Shown here: positions 16,258 to 26,376 of the stretch, one piece after another
Layout of the letters: the number at the start of each line of letters is the position of its first letter
Position numbering within the stretch: the first letter of the stretch is position 1
Assembly: GCA_017454745.1 (NCBI GenBank)
Contig: JAFTCL010000001.1
Location: 124,001-188,000 of the forward strand
Reading direction: 5' to 3'
Source: Kiritimatiellia bacterium
GTDB lineage: Bacteria > Verrucomicrobiota > Kiritimatiellia > RFP12 > UBA1067
DNA: 64,000 bases
Notes under the pieces: model-generated
Databases searched by the model: none
Told to the model about the DNA's origin: nothing
The model's input: the letters and a program-made list of their open reading frames with translations, nothing else
Program-made: the position numbers and the translations under genes

Positions 16258-17358
16258 ATGAGTATCGACCTTAAGGCAACCGCCGCGCAGTTCCAAATTT
16301 TCGGAGACATCGGAGACATCTCCAATTACGGTTCCGGCCACATTAACGACACCTATATGGTGCAACTGAACCTTGCCGGACGTCCGGTGCGCTATATCAT
16401 GCAGCGCATCAACTCAGCGATTTTCACCAACCCGCCACAGCTGATGGACAACATCTGCCGCGTAACCGACCACCTCCGGAAAAAGCTTAACGCCAGCGGT
16501 TCCGACGAACCCTCCCGCCGAACGCTGTCCGTCATCCCCTCCCGCGACGGAAAATCCTATTACCGCGATGCGGCCGGCAATTGGTGGCGAATGTACCTTT
16601 TTATCGAAGGGGCCCGCACGTTTGACGTGATCGAACGGCCAGAACAAGCTTACGAGGCGGCGCGCGCTTTTGCCCGCTTCCAAAACCAGTTGGCCGATCT
16701 CCCCGCCCCTAGGCTGGCCGAAACCATACCGTATTTCCACAACATCCGTACCCGCCTCGCCGCGCTAGACGCCGCCGCCGAAAGCGACTGCTGCGGACGG
16801 CTTAAAGATGTCGCCGACGAGCTGGCATTCGTCAATTCCCGGCGCGGCGTGATGTCCAGACTGCTGGAACGCCACGAACGTGGCGAGATCCCCGAACGCA
16901 TCACCCACAACGACACCAAGATCAACAACGTAATGATCGACGACCGCGACGGGACCGGGGTGTGCGTAATCGATCTGGATACCGTAATGCCCGGTCTGGC
17001 GCTGTACGATTTCGGCGACATGATCCGCACCGCTACCGCTTCGGCGGCGGAAGACGAAACCGATCTGTCGAAGGTCGGCAGCCGTTTTGACATGTTCGAG
17101 GCGTTGGTGCGCGGTTACCGCTCCGAAGCCCGGTTCCTGCTCCCCGCCGAAATCGAAGAGCTGGCGTTTTCCGGGCAGGTCATCACCTTCACCATCGGAG
17201 TACGGTTCCTCACCGATTATCTTGCCGGCGATGTCTATTTCAAGACCCACCGTCCCGGACACAACCTCGACCGCTGCCGCACCCAATTCGCGATGGTCAA
17301 GGATATGGAAGCTCAGGCTGAACGCCGTAACGCGCTGGTAAAATCAATGGAGGTGTGA
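16258..17358 (+). CDS. Aminoglycoside-phosphotransferase-fold sugar kinase, NahK-like
   Basis: A 366-residue kinase resembling N-acetylhexosamine 1-kinase (NahK), which phosphorylates GlcNAc or GalNAc released from glycans at C1. Motifs are YGSGHINDTYMV (nucleotide loop, about residues 24-35), ITHNDTKINNVMID (Brenner-type catalytic loop, about 218-231) and VIDLDTVMPG (metal-binding Asp, about 239-248), followed by YDFGDMIR. The ATG at 16258 follows a short hairpin spacer after the ROK-like gene. It ends 1 bp before the glycosidase gene. Confidence 0.78.
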   Translation: MSIDLKATAAQFQIFGDIGDISNYGSGHINDTYMVQLNLAGRPVRYIMQRINSAIFTNPPQLMDNICRVTDHLRKKLNASGSDEPSRRTLSVIPSRDGKSYYRDAAGNWWRMYLFIEGARTFDVIERPEQAYEAARAFARFQNQLADLPAPRLAETIPYFHNIRTRLAALDAAAESDCCGRLKDVADELAFVNSRRGVMSRLLERHERGEIPERITHNDTKINNVMIDDRDGTGVCVIDLDTVMPGLALYDFGDMIRTATASAAEDETDLSKVGSRFDMFEALVRGYRSEARFLLPAEIEELAFSGQVITFTIGVRFLTDYLAGDVYFKTHRPGHNLDRCRTQFAMVKDMEAQAERRNALVKSMEV

Positions 17359-17359
17359 T

Positions 17360-20164
17360 ATGCGCCAATTTGCCAAGTCCTTCTTCATAACCATGCTGTT
17401 CGGCGCGGTAGGGGCGTTCTCCGCGCCGGTACCTTTGGACTGGCAACATTGGAACTCCAACCCGCTCGGCTGGAAAATCCGGGCGGACGGCATAACCTCC
17501 GAATTCTCCGACGGGAACTTTTTCGCCGAAACCAAGTTGCCTATCGCCGGCGAAGTGCAGATCTCCGCCACCATGCGCCCAGTACAGTCGCGTTCGTCAG
17601 AGTGGTCAACCGCCGGAGTTTCAATCCGGCTGGATTCCGAAAACTATTGGCATCTCGCGCTAGTGCAAAGTCCGGCCGCCCAAGGGTCGAGACACTTCTA
17701 CGAACTGTGCGAGAACATGGACGGGAAGTGGTTGTCGCAGCAACCGCTCCGCCAAACCGACAACTTCGAAGGCAAAACATGGGAGTTCGGACGCGATTAC
17801 ATTCTTTCGCTCCGAACCGACGGAAAAGGCATCACCGGCGAAATCAAAACCGTTGGGGGCGAAACTGTCTTCCGCCGGAGTTTCGAATTCACCGCCCCGG
17901 CAGTTAAAACCGGCAGACCGGGGCTGCACGCCACCTCCGGTTTCCAAGCCGCTTTCCGAGAAATCGACGCAGTTGCGCAGAAACCTGCGGACATCCCCCA
18001 AAAGTCTATTGTCCCCTACCAGTCCGACAATTTCGTAAAGGGCATCAAAGGCAAGGCCACCGGTTTCTTCCGGGTGGAGAAGACGGCTGATGGACGCTGG
18101 TGGACATTCGATCCCAAAGGGCGCGGCATGGTGTTGCTGGGTATCGACCACGTAACCTTCCGCGGCCACTGGTGCGAGACCACCCAAACCCACCACCATC
18201 TGGAAAAGAACCGCAAGAAATATGCCTCGAAGGAGGTTTGGGAGGCGGAAACCATCGAACGGCTGAAAACTTGGGGGTTCAATATGTTGGGCGCGGGTTG
18301 CGACTCGGCCCTTCAGCACCGGGGTCTGGTACACACCGAGTTTCTGAGCATGGGCAGCATCCTCGCCTACGCGAGCGAAGAATATCAAATCGCCCCCGGC
18401 GAACACCGCCCCTGCTCAGCGTTTCCGAATGTATTCCATCCCGATTTTGAAGCGATATGCGACTGGATCGCCAATGAAAAATGCGCACCGTGTAAGAACG
18501 ATCCGTGGCTGTTCGGTTATTTTATCGACAACGAATTGGCATGGTGGGGACGCGGAGGTTCCGGCACCGGACTGTTTGACCTCACAATAGACAAACCCGC
18601 CGGACACACCGCAAAAATCGCGTTGCGCGATTTCCTGCGCCAACGCTGCAACGGCGACCTCGCTGCGTTCAACAAACTGTGGGGAACGGAGCTTTCCGGT
18701 TGGGACGAACTGCTGAACTTGAAGAAACTTCCGCACCGCAACGATACCCAGATTGAGGCGAAGACCGAATTCCTGCGGTTGTGCGCGGAACGCTATTTCA
18801 GCGTGGCGGCTGCCGCCATCCGCAAACACGACCCGAACCATCTGGTGCTGGGTGCGCGTTTTGCCGGCACCGGCGGGGCGCATCCCGCGGTTTGGGAGGT
18901 CTCCGGGAAATACTGCGACGTTACCACCTTCAACTGTTATCCGTGGGCCGACCTCGACCGTAACGTAATGTTCATGGACCGCAAACCAAACGCGGAAAAA
19001 GTTACCGACCACTTTGCGAAATACTACAACTACGTGCAGCGACCGATCATCATTACCGAATGGTCTTTCCCCGCGCTCGACTCCGGTCTGCCCTGCCGCA
19101 ACGGTGCCGGACAGCGGTTCCGTACGCAAACCGAACGCACCGCAGCCACCGAACTGTGCGCCAAAACCATGCTGTCGCTGCCTTTCATCATCGGATACGA
19201 CTATTTTATGTGGGTTGACGAGCCGGCGCTCGGCATCAGCAAGGCCTTCCCGGAAGACTCCAATTACGGGCTGGTCAATGAGGATTGCGAGCCGTATCCG
19301 GAAATCACAAAAATGTTCACCGGCCTTCATCAGGATGTCAAACGTTGGCGTTTCAGTCCCCCGCCGCCCGCCAACGAAGTCCAGCCTGCCTCGACGACGC
19401 TGCCACAGGACTGGCTCGCGCACTTCAAGCCCCCGGCGGGAATCGCCCCGGTAAAATTCTTCCGGGAAGACGATCTTTTCCGGGTTGCCGGTTTTTCCGG
19501 GCTCACCTTATCCGGGCGAATCGGCGGACAACGCATGGCCGAAAACATCGTCTGGCACAACAAACCATACGGCAGCTACAACGCGATGGTACAGCTTGGC
19601 AAAAACGGCAACCGCACCTGGATTGACGCCGACCGGGTCAAAGACGTGCAGTTCCGATCCGAATCTTCGCGGGCGGTACTCGAAATCACCAGCTCCTACA
19701 AGAAGGACACCGTTGAATTCGAATTGTCTCACCGGCTGACGGTACTGCCAGACCGGCCGCAATTCCTTTGCGAACTGATCGGACTTAAAAACACCGGCAA
19801 GACTCCGTTGAATGTCGAAGCGTTCTATTTCCGGCTTTACCCGCCGTTTAAGGAAACCCCCGGCAAACAAGTCCCCAACTTGTGGCAAGACCTACCCAAG
19901 GGATGTTGGATTGACAAGGGCAATGACCGCTACATCGGTTTCGCCGCGCCGATCAACTCCTCCGGATCAGTATATTTCTGGACTGACGGCCCGGAAAACG
20001 GAAACCTCCATCCGGACGCCCAATTCGCGGTACCAAAGAACACCGTCGTCGAACCCGGATTGACATTTACCCCGGACACTCCGATGTACTTTATGGCCAT
20101 AATCGGTGAAGGTGGCGAGGCTAACTGGCAAAAGGACGTTGAGGCCATATCGAAACTGAAATGA
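17360..20164 (+). CDS. Secreted clan-A-like glycoside hydrolase, agarase-like
   Basis: A 934-residue protein with a cleavable signal (FFITMLFGAVGAFSA). Residues about 25-200 look like a LamG/concanavalin-type beta-sandwich. A TIM barrel follows from about residue 235, with GYFIDNELAWWG (putative acid/base Glu, near 390) and IIITEWSFPA (putative nucleophile Glu, near 568). The Asn-Glu and late Glu layout fits clan GH-A, and the arrangement recalls beta-agarase families such as GH50/GH86, but the family is not certain. A beta-sandwich domain ends the protein. GGAGG precedes the ATG. It may release the sugars phosphorylated by the two upstream kinases. Confidence 0.65.
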   Translation: MRQFAKSFFITMLFGAVGAFSAPVPLDWQHWNSNPLGWKIRADGITSEFSDGNFFAETKLPIAGEVQISATMRPVQSRSSEWSTAGVSIRLDSENYWHLALVQSPAAQGSRHFYELCENMDGKWLSQQPLRQTDNFEGKTWEFGRDYILSLRTDGKGITGEIKTVGGETVFRRSFEFTAPAVKTGRPGLHATSGFQAAFREIDAVAQKPADIPQKSIVPYQSDNFVKGIKGKATGFFRVEKTADGRWWTFDPKGRGMVLLGIDHVTFRGHWCETTQTHHHLEKNRKKYASKEVWEAETIERLKTWGFNMLGAGCDSALQHRGLVHTEFLSMGSILAYASEEYQIAPGEHRPCSAFPNVFHPDFEAICDWIANEKCAPCKNDPWLFGYFIDNELAWWGRGGSGTGLFDLTIDKPAGHTAKIALRDFLRQRCNGDLAAFNKLWGTELSGWDELLNLKKLPHRNDTQIEAKTEFLRLCAERYFSVAAAAIRKHDPNHLVLGARFAGTGGAHPAVWEVSGKYCDVTTFNCYPWADLDRNVMFMDRKPNAEKVTDHFAKYYNYVQRPIIITEWSFPALDSGLPCRNGAGQRFRTQTERTAATELCAKTMLSLPFIIGYDYFMWVDEPALGISKAFPEDSNYGLVNEDCEPYPEITKMFTGLHQDVKRWRFSPPPPANEVQPASTTLPQDWLAHFKPPAGIAPVKFFREDDLFRVAGFSGLTLSGRIGGQRMAENIVWHNKPYGSYNAMVQLGKNGNRTWIDADRVKDVQFRSESSRAVLEITSSYKKDTVEFELSHRLTVLPDRPQFLCELIGLKNTGKTPLNVEAFYFRLYPPFKETPGKQVPNLWQDLPKGCWIDKGNDRYIGFAAPINSSGSVYFWTDGPENGNLHPDAQFAVPKNTVVEPGLTFTPDTPMYFMAIIGEGGEANWQKDVEAISKLK

Positions 20165-21879
20165 AAAAAACCGCAGTCGCAATCGCTTTGCTTTTCAGCG
20201 GTCTTTCGCTGGCCTCCGTATTTCCCCCGTTGCAAACTGCTGTGGCGGACAATGGTTTGGCCATCTGGTTTGCTTTGGTGCCGTTGTTTTGGCTGATTCG
20301 GCGCGACACCCCGCGCCAAGCGTTTTTCCACAGTTTTTCGGTCGGGGCGATTTTCTGGACGATTACGCTAAGTTGGTTTCCCGCCATCATCAAAAACAAC
20401 GGGCCTTGGCCGTTGGTTCTGCTGGGTTGGGCGGGATTGGCCGCATGGTGTTCGCTCTTTTTCGGCATTTACGGCGCGGCTGCGGCAATGGTTTGGCAGT
20501 GGGCGGGAAAAACCCACGGCTGGCGCCGCATCGCCACCATCGCGGTAATCGAACCGTTACTCTGGGCCGGAGCGGAATGGGTGCGCAGTTGGCTCTTCAC
20601 CGGATTCGCCTGGAACTTCCTTGGCGTGGGACTGGTGAACAATCTGCCGTTAATCCAAATATCCTCGGTCTTTGGCGTGTACGGGGCCTCCGCGCTGGTG
20701 GTGCTGGGCAACAGCGCCATCGCCAGCATGGCGGAACGTACATTCGGACCGATATGGCGAAGATTCCACCGTGAGGAGATTTTCCGCCCCTCCCTGCGGG
20801 AACGGACGGCGCACGGATTGGAAAGCCTGATTCCCTTCGTACTGATTATCACGGCATGGGGATTCGGACTTCGTACCCAGTCAACCGATGCCAGAATCCC
20901 GAAAGAGCCGTGGCTGGTCGCTCTGATTCAGCCCAACGCCCCGTGCGTGTTTGAATCCACCCCCGAACTGGTCAGCCAGCAATTCAACGCCTTGCGGGAA
21001 CAGACTACCCTTGCCGCCCGGATCAAGCCGGATCTGATGGTCTGGCCGGAAACCTCCACCCCCGGCCCGGTACCATTCCGAAAAGGGGTAACGGATTTTC
21101 TTGCCGATTGTCTCAAGAACGGCTCGTCGCCTTTGTTGACCGGCACCACTGAAGAGGCGATGTCCACACCAACCCGCGACAATCCGCAAGGCATAATCTA
21201 CTACAACTCCGCTTGGCTGTTTTCGCCCGACGGTGTCCCGATCGGCGCATATCGCAAACAACACCTCGTGCCGTTTGGCGAGTATGTCCCGTTTGATAAG
21301 ACTTTTCCCGTGTTGCAACGGCTCGCTCCAACTGGTGTGAGCTGCTACGCCGGGACCAACCCGTCGGTGATGACGCTCACCAACGTAACCCACGAGTCCG
21401 CACTGCGGATCGGACCGCTGATCTGCTTCGAGGATACGGTTGCGGCTCTCAGCCGAAACGCGGTAAACGCCGGAGCCAACGTACTGGCGCTGATGACCAA
21501 CGATGCTTGGTTCAACCGATCCTGCGAACCGCTCCAGCACCAACAACAGGCCGTTTTCCGAGCCGTCGAGAACCGGGTCCCGATGATCCGCGCCGCCAAT
21601 TCCGGAGTGACCTGCACCGTATCCGCCATCGGAAAGGTGGAGGCGTTGCAGTCCGACGGGAGGAGCTACGATTTCAACGGTTATCTTACCTCGCGCATTT
21701 ATGTTGATCGGCGGCATTCCCCCACCCCATACACCCGTTGCGGCGATTGGACGCTTGGCATTCCCGGCGCGGTGTTTATAGTCGGCATCGGAATCTGCGG
21801 AACCGTCCGACGGCGGCGGGAGAAACGCCAATCGAAAACTTCAACGTTTGGAGACCACCGTGAGCAAACCACTGCTTGA
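20161..21879 (+). CDS. lnt: Apolipoprotein N-acyltransferase Lnt
   Basis: A 572-residue inner-membrane enzyme that adds the third acyl chain to lipoproteins. About six membrane segments precede a nitrilase-type domain (from about residue 250). The catalytic triad residues are readable: Glu in WPETSTP, Lys in YRKQHLVPFGEYVP and Cys in LICFEDTV. The start is ATGA-coupled to the glycosidase gene. The end runs into the next gene by 20 bp. Its presence fits the lipoproteins seen in this window. Confidence 0.92.
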   Translation: MKKTAVAIALLFSGLSLASVFPPLQTAVADNGLAIWFALVPLFWLIRRDTPRQAFFHSFSVGAIFWTITLSWFPAIIKNNGPWPLVLLGWAGLAAWCSLFFGIYGAAAAMVWQWAGKTHGWRRIATIAVIEPLLWAGAEWVRSWLFTGFAWNFLGVGLVNNLPLIQISSVFGVYGASALVVLGNSAIASMAERTFGPIWRRFHREEIFRPSLRERTAHGLESLIPFVLIITAWGFGLRTQSTDARIPKEPWLVALIQPNAPCVFESTPELVSQQFNALREQTTLAARIKPDLMVWPETSTPGPVPFRKGVTDFLADCLKNGSSPLLTGTTEEAMSTPTRDNPQGIIYYNSAWLFSPDGVPIGAYRKQHLVPFGEYVPFDKTFPVLQRLAPTGVSCYAGTNPSVMTLTNVTHESALRIGPLICFEDTVAALSRNAVNAGANVLALMTNDAWFNRSCEPLQHQQQAVFRAVENRVPMIRAANSGVTCTVSAIGKVEALQSDGRSYDFNGYLTSRIYVDRRHSPTPYTRCGDWTLGIPGAVFIVGIGICGTVRRRREKRQSKTSTFGDHREQTTA

Positions 21880-22819
21880 GATTAACAATCTGCGGATCCG
21901 CTTTACCCGCGACGGGAAAATTCTCACCCCGGTGCGTTCGGTGTCGCTGCGGGTTTCGGACGGCGAACGGGTGGCAATCGTCGGAGAAAGCGGTTGCGGC
22001 AAAAGTCTTACCGCGATGTCCATCACCCGGCTATCCCCCACCGACATGGCGATGGTTGACGGTGAGATCCTTTGGCGGGGGCAACCGCTGCTCGGCATCA
22101 GCCAGCGCGAACTGCAAAAAATTCGCGGACGGCAGATTTCCTACGTTTTCCAAGACCCGACCGCCTCCTTGAATCCGGTTATGCGCGTTTACCGCCAAGT
22201 CACCGAGACCATGCAGGGAGTGGACAAAGCCGAGAAAATCCGCCACACCGCCGACATACTCGCCAAAGTCGGTCTGCCCGATCCGATGCGCGCCGCATTG
22301 GCCTACCCCTGCGAATTGAGCGGCGGGCAGCAACAGCGGGTAATGATGTCAATGGCGCTGGCCGCCAACCCCGAACTGCTGGTGGCGGACGAGCCCACCA
22401 CCGCATTGGACGTGACCACCCAAAAACAGGTGTTGGATCTGATGGACCGGCTCGCGGACGAGCGCGGCATGGCGCTGCTGCTGATTACCCACAATCTGGG
22501 GCTGGTGGCCGGACGCATGAAACGCGTGTACGTAATGTACGCCGGCGAGATTGTCGAAAGCGGACCGGTTTCAGAGGTGTTGACCTCGCCCCGGCACCCC
22601 TACACCTGCGGGCTGCTTGCTGCGGTGCCGCTGCTCGACGCACCGCCCGACCGCCCGCTTCAAGATATTCCGGGAACCGTCCCCTCTCCCGACGCCTGGC
22701 CGGAAGGTTGCGTTTTCGCCCCCCGCTGTCCGTATGCCGATGACCACTGCCGCCAATGCCACCCAGAGTTAAGGCACAGTAATAACCGCGAATGCCGTTG
22801 CCACAAGGAGATTTTTTGA
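21860..22819 (+). CDS. ABC transporter ATPase, DppD/OppD type
   Basis: A 319-residue ATPase for peptide-type uptake. Motifs: Walker A GESGCGKS, signature LSGGQQQR, Walker B LLVADEPTTALD, and a C-terminal Cys-containing oligo/dipeptide extension (CVFAPRCPYADDHC). The GTG at 21860 is preferred over the TTG at 21848 because GGAG sits 6 bases before it. It overlaps the lnt end by 20 bp and joins the second ATPase by TGATG. No permease or binding-protein gene is adjacent. Confidence 0.87.
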   Translation: MSKPLLEINNLRIRFTRDGKILTPVRSVSLRVSDGERVAIVGESGCGKSLTAMSITRLSPTDMAMVDGEILWRGQPLLGISQRELQKIRGRQISYVFQDPTASLNPVMRVYRQVTETMQGVDKAEKIRHTADILAKVGLPDPMRAALAYPCELSGGQQQRVMMSMALAANPELLVADEPTTALDVTTQKQVLDLMDRLADERGMALLLITHNLGLVAGRMKRVYVMYAGEIVESGPVSEVLTSPRHPYTCGLLAAVPLLDAPPDRPLQDIPGTVPSPDAWPEGCVFAPRCPYADDHCRQCHPELRHSNNRECRCHKEIF

Positions 22820-23610
22820 TGAAGCTGCTGCAAGCCGATCACGTGAGCGTAACCTACCGCATTCCCGGCCGCGCCCCGCTTAAAGCGGTCAACGGAGTGT
22901 CGTTTGAACTCCGTCCCGGCGATTCGCTCGGCATTGTCGGCGAAAGCGGCTGCGGTAAATCCACCCTCGCCCGCGCGATTATGGGGTTGCAGCCGCTGTC
23001 AGGCGGAACATTGAGTTACCAAGGGCGTAACATCGCCGACTTTAACCGTCAGGAGGCGAAAGAGTACCGCCGGAAGATTCAGATGATTTTTCAGGATGCG
23101 GTCGGTTCGCTCAACCCGCGCATGACGGTGCGGCAGACGCTGGAAGAGACCCTGCGGGTACACCGGATGGTGAAGCCGGACCAAATCGGCCACAGGATTG
23201 ACGAGTTGCTCGATTACGTGGGGCTGCCCGGAAAAGTGTTGGGATCATACCCCCGTGAAATGAGCGGCGGACAGTGCCAACGAGTTAGTTTCGCCCGCTG
23301 TCTGGCACTCACCCCGCAAATCATTTTGGCCGACGAGCCGGTCAGCGCGCTAGACGTGTCCGTGCAGGCGCGAATCCTAAACCTCATTAAAGAGTTGCAG
23401 CGCAAACTTGGCGTGACCATCGTTTTAATCTCCCACGACCTCGCCGTGGTGCGTACCATCTGCGAAAAAGTATCGGTAATGTACGCAGGGGAATTTGTAG
23501 AATCCGGCAACACACTGCAAGTGCTCGACCATCCCCGGCATGATTACACCAAACATCTGCTGGAAGCGGTGCCGGATGTCGGCCGCGCCCTGCGGGCTAA
23601 CGGGATTTGA
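22819..23610 (+). CDS. ABC transporter ATPase, DppF/OppF type
   Basis: A 263-residue partner ATPase. Motifs: GESGCGKSTLARAIMGL, MSGGQCQRVSFAR (signature with Cys in place of the usual Arg/Gln) and IILADEPVSALDVS. It is shorter than usual (about 320) because it lacks the Cys-containing C-terminal extension of its neighbour. The ATG overlaps the previous stop by one base and has AAGGAG upstream. Its 3' end overlaps the convergent gene at 23597 by 14 bp. Confidence 0.85.
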   Translation: MKLLQADHVSVTYRIPGRAPLKAVNGVSFELRPGDSLGIVGESGCGKSTLARAIMGLQPLSGGTLSYQGRNIADFNRQEAKEYRRKIQMIFQDAVGSLNPRMTVRQTLEETLRVHRMVKPDQIGHRIDELLDYVGLPGKVLGSYPREMSGGQCQRVSFARCLALTPQIILADEPVSALDVSVQARILNLIKELQRKLGVTIVLISHDLAVVRTICEKVSVMYAGEFVESGNTLQVLDHPRHDYTKHLLEAVPDVGRALRANGI

Positions 23611-24415
23611 CGGCAATAATCCAGTAATCGCACTCGCTGTCGGTCAGCACGGCGAACCGTTGGTCGGAACTGAGTTTCAACAGCCGCACCCCGTTGCCAA
23701 CGTTATTCTCGATCACCGCTCCGCGCTTGGCCTCGCCATCGATTTTTATCTCCAAATCCACCGTCACCGGGCGGTCGTTTTTACGGGCCAGCAACACCGC
23801 GCTTTTGCGGGGACTGTACTCAGTGGTTGACACATCACTCAACCGCGAAAGCCCGTTGCCGATGCTTTTGCTGTAAAGGTGGTATCGCTGCGCCTTGACT
23901 TTTGTCAACCGGCTGAATTCCGCCAAACGGTAATTCCAAGCATCACCGAAACGGTCGGTCTTTACCGGCGCAACCGGCTTGGGCAGCGAAAAAATCGGCG
24001 ACAGCGAGGCCGGATATTCCACATGCTCCACATAGTAGGTCTTCAACGCGGAATCAACCGCCCGGATATCCAGACGGGTTAGCCAGCGACGCGCCATGAT
24101 GTCGGCAAATTTCGCGATCGAAAGCGGCTGCTGCTCGCCGACCAGCGCACTCTCGAAAACCCGCACCGCGTCCGCCTCCTTGCCGGAGGCAAGCAGATGC
24201 CACGCGGCGACGGTCTTCACCACCGGCAAGTACTCACCCAAGGTGGAGCTTTTGTCCATCACCTTTTGGCATGCCGCAAGCACTGCGGCATGGTCGGACA
24301 CCGACTGGGTGTGCACGTTCCACACGCTCATCAGGGCCTGCTCCTGCGGAGTGGCGGCTACCGCCATACCTGTCGCCAGTGCGAAACACAACGCCAACAC
24401 CGCCAAAGGTTTCAT
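23597..24415 (-). CDS. Secreted protein with a GspG-like C-terminal segment
   Basis: A 272-residue secreted protein. A signal peptide (VLALCFALATGMAVAA) precedes a helical, TPR-like region (about residues 25-135). RAVDSALKTYYVEHVEYPASL (about residues 142-162) resembles the core of type II pseudopilins, but there is no N-terminal pilin helix, so it is unlikely to assemble as a pilin. The ATG overlaps the TSCPD gene stop (ATGA). The function is unknown. Confidence 0.6.
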   Translation of the reverse strand: MKPLAVLALCFALATGMAVAATPQEQALMSVWNVHTQSVSDHAAVLAACQKVMDKSSTLGEYLPVVKTVAAWHLLASGKEADAVRVFESALVGEQQPLSIAKFADIMARRWLTRLDIRAVDSALKTYYVEHVEYPASLSPIFSLPKPVAPVKTDRFGDAWNYRLAEFSRLTKVKAQRYHLYSKSIGNGLSRLSDVSTTEYSPRKSAVLLARKNDRPVTVDLEIKIDGEAKRGAVIENNVGNGVRLLKLSSDQRFAVLTDSECDYWIIAVKSR

Positions 24416-24657
24416 TTCACCACAACCTTTTCCAACGCCCGCGCGAACTGGTCCGGACAGGAAGTTCCGCCGTGGCACTGGATACCCTTTAGCAGCGGAA
24501 TCAATTCTTCCGGTTTGCGCCCGATCGACAACCTCGCCACTCCCTGGGTGTTGCCGGCGCAACCGCCCGCAAATTCGCAACGGGTGACCACCCCGTTCTC
24601 AATGTCAAAACGCACCGCTTTGGCGCAGGTGCCCTGCATCATGTACGTGTAAGTCAT
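24412..24657 (-). CDS. TSCPD-domain protein
   Basis: An 81-residue protein of the TSCPD (TIGR03905-like) family: GGCAGNTQGVARLSIG and CHGGTSCPDQFARAL are diagnostic. The family occurs alone or fused to the end of vitamin B12-dependent ribonucleotide reductases; its function is not established. Of the Cys residues, three fall in the two conserved motifs. The ATG at 24657 follows GAGG closely. It is ATGA-coupled to the secreted protein downstream. Confidence 0.85.
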   Translation of the reverse strand: MTYTYMMQGTCAKAVRFDIENGVVTRCEFAGGCAGNTQGVARLSIGRKPEELIPLLKGIQCHGGTSCPDQFARALEKVVVK

Positions 24658-24669
24658 ACTCCACCTCAA

Positions 24670-26214
24670 TCAACGGGTACTGGCGTACATTAGAATGTTC
24701 ACGCCCAGCTTAATCGCGTCATCCTCAAGATAACTGTTGCAATATTTGTTGGGCGAAAGCTCCCAAGCCCCGGCCATGCCGATCGGACTGTAAAGCACCA
24801 CCGGATTGCCGTCCACCGACCAAGTTAGTATCTGCGGGGCGATCGCCGGCGAGTTGTTGAACGCCTTGGCGCAGGCGGGGGTGACTTTCATAGAGCCGAT
24901 ATCGTTCGGCACCTTGAAAATCGGACTGCCCTGTTTGAACATCGACGGCGAAACGCCGGGCAGCACCTGCGCCATTAGAGCGCGGAACGAGGTGTCGAAC
25001 GCCTTACGCCCACAACAGGCCTCGGCAAAGAGCATCCCGCCGCCGTTCAAATAATTCCGCAGCGCGTTAACCTCTTCCGGTTTCAACGTGAAAGTCTCAT
25101 GACCCGTAAGGTAAATCACCGGGGAATCCAACAATTTCGGGTCGGTCAGCTTCATCTCGCGGGTGGAGAATTTCACCGGAACTCCGGTCTGGAGATTGTA
25201 TTGCGCCAACAGCACGGAAAGCCCGGTGTGGCGGGTTTTCCACTCCCCGGAGTAAATAATCTGGGTGATGTTCATCGATCCCGCGGTCGAAACGTGCCGC
25301 GAATCCTCGAACCGGGTTTTCTTCATGTTTTCCAACGTCCAGTTGCGCATCGCGCTGGCGTAGCTCAAAATGTTCATCCCCAGTTGCTGCGCCGATTCCG
25401 CCTCATAAGCGAGAATGTTGTCATCCTCCAGCGGATCCCATCCCACCTCCATGCCGAATCTCGACACAATCGCCACCGTGCGGCAATCAATCGTCACCCC
25501 GTCGATCCACGGATCGTTGCCGCGGTAAACGGAACGGACACCCGGCCGGTAATTCACCCTGTCCAGCGAGTAATAGGCGTGGAATATCGGATGGTCGGCG
25601 CTTAGCCGTTGTACCGGGGCCTCGGGAAACACCTCGTTCAACACTCGGATTGCGGAATCGTAAAACGGTTTCGATCCCATGCCGGCGTTGAGAATGATGG
25701 TGCCGCCGCGCAACAGGTAATTGCGGAGTTTCTGCCTTTCCGCAGCGTTCAGGCTCCAATGGAAATGGCCTGAACGGTAGAGAATCGGGTTTTGGTCCGG
25801 GTCTTCGTCGATCTCCGAAAACGACTTCGCCTCGAAATCGTAATCCACATCCGCCATGCCTTTTAGCGACTTCAGCAGGTTGTTCAAATCGTTCGGCCGG
25901 GCATTCCAATCCAGCTCGCCGTATTTCGAGGTGAGCTTGGTGAACATCGTCGGCGGTTTCGGCGGGTTCTTTTTTTCAGAGCGCGACGCCGGCGTGGCTG
26001 GCGGCGGCGGATAAGGCACGAACGTTTCACCGCCCGACATATTTGCCGGCGGCGGCGGTGTTTCTTTGCGCGGCGGCGGCGGCACGAAACCAGGTTCGTC
26101 AGAACCGTCGCCGTCAAAAATCTGACCGCCCATTGACGACGCCGCCAACAACGCCGCCAACGCGAATTTAAATAACCGCCCGTTGCCTAAAGTAAACCTT
26201 ACATAACTGTTCAT
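24670..26214 (-). CDS. Secreted DUF4159-type protein, two domains
   Basis: A 514-residue secreted protein. A signal peptide (about residues 1-30) is followed by a Pro-rich linker (about 35-90). Then come two similar alpha/beta domains, about 90-290 and 300-514, of the DUF4159 kind: LRNYLLRGGTIILNAG in the first and LRNYLNGGGMLFAEACCG in the second. DUF4159 proteins are common in Planctomycetes and relatives, often near MoxR/BatA-type genes, and have a glutamine-amidotransferase-like fold of unknown role. GAGG precedes the ATG. It is 12 bp upstream of the TSCPD gene and may share its transcript. Confidence 0.75.
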   Translation of the reverse strand: MNSYVRFTLGNGRLFKFALAALLAASSMGGQIFDGDGSDEPGFVPPPPRKETPPPPANMSGGETFVPYPPPPATPASRSEKKNPPKPPTMFTKLTSKYGELDWNARPNDLNNLLKSLKGMADVDYDFEAKSFSEIDEDPDQNPILYRSGHFHWSLNAAERQKLRNYLLRGGTIILNAGMGSKPFYDSAIRVLNEVFPEAPVQRLSADHPIFHAYYSLDRVNYRPGVRSVYRGNDPWIDGVTIDCRTVAIVSRFGMEVGWDPLEDDNILAYEAESAQQLGMNILSYASAMRNWTLENMKKTRFEDSRHVSTAGSMNITQIIYSGEWKTRHTGLSVLLAQYNLQTGVPVKFSTREMKLTDPKLLDSPVIYLTGHETFTLKPEEVNALRNYLNGGGMLFAEACCGRKAFDTSFRALMAQVLPGVSPSMFKQGSPIFKVPNDIGSMKVTPACAKAFNNSPAIAPQILTWSVDGNPVVLYSPIGMAGAWELSPNKYCNSYLEDDAIKLGVNILMYASTR

Positions 26215-26376
26215 AAAAAACCTCTTAAAAAAGTTACTGAAATATTATCCCAGATTTCGATCCCGGTGTCAATACCGCAAAACCCAAAATCCATCAACGC
26301 CCGATTTTTGTATCGCCGCATGTCTTCAGAAATCGGATACCGAGTTTCTTCTGATGTAAAAAAACAACTCTATCAA

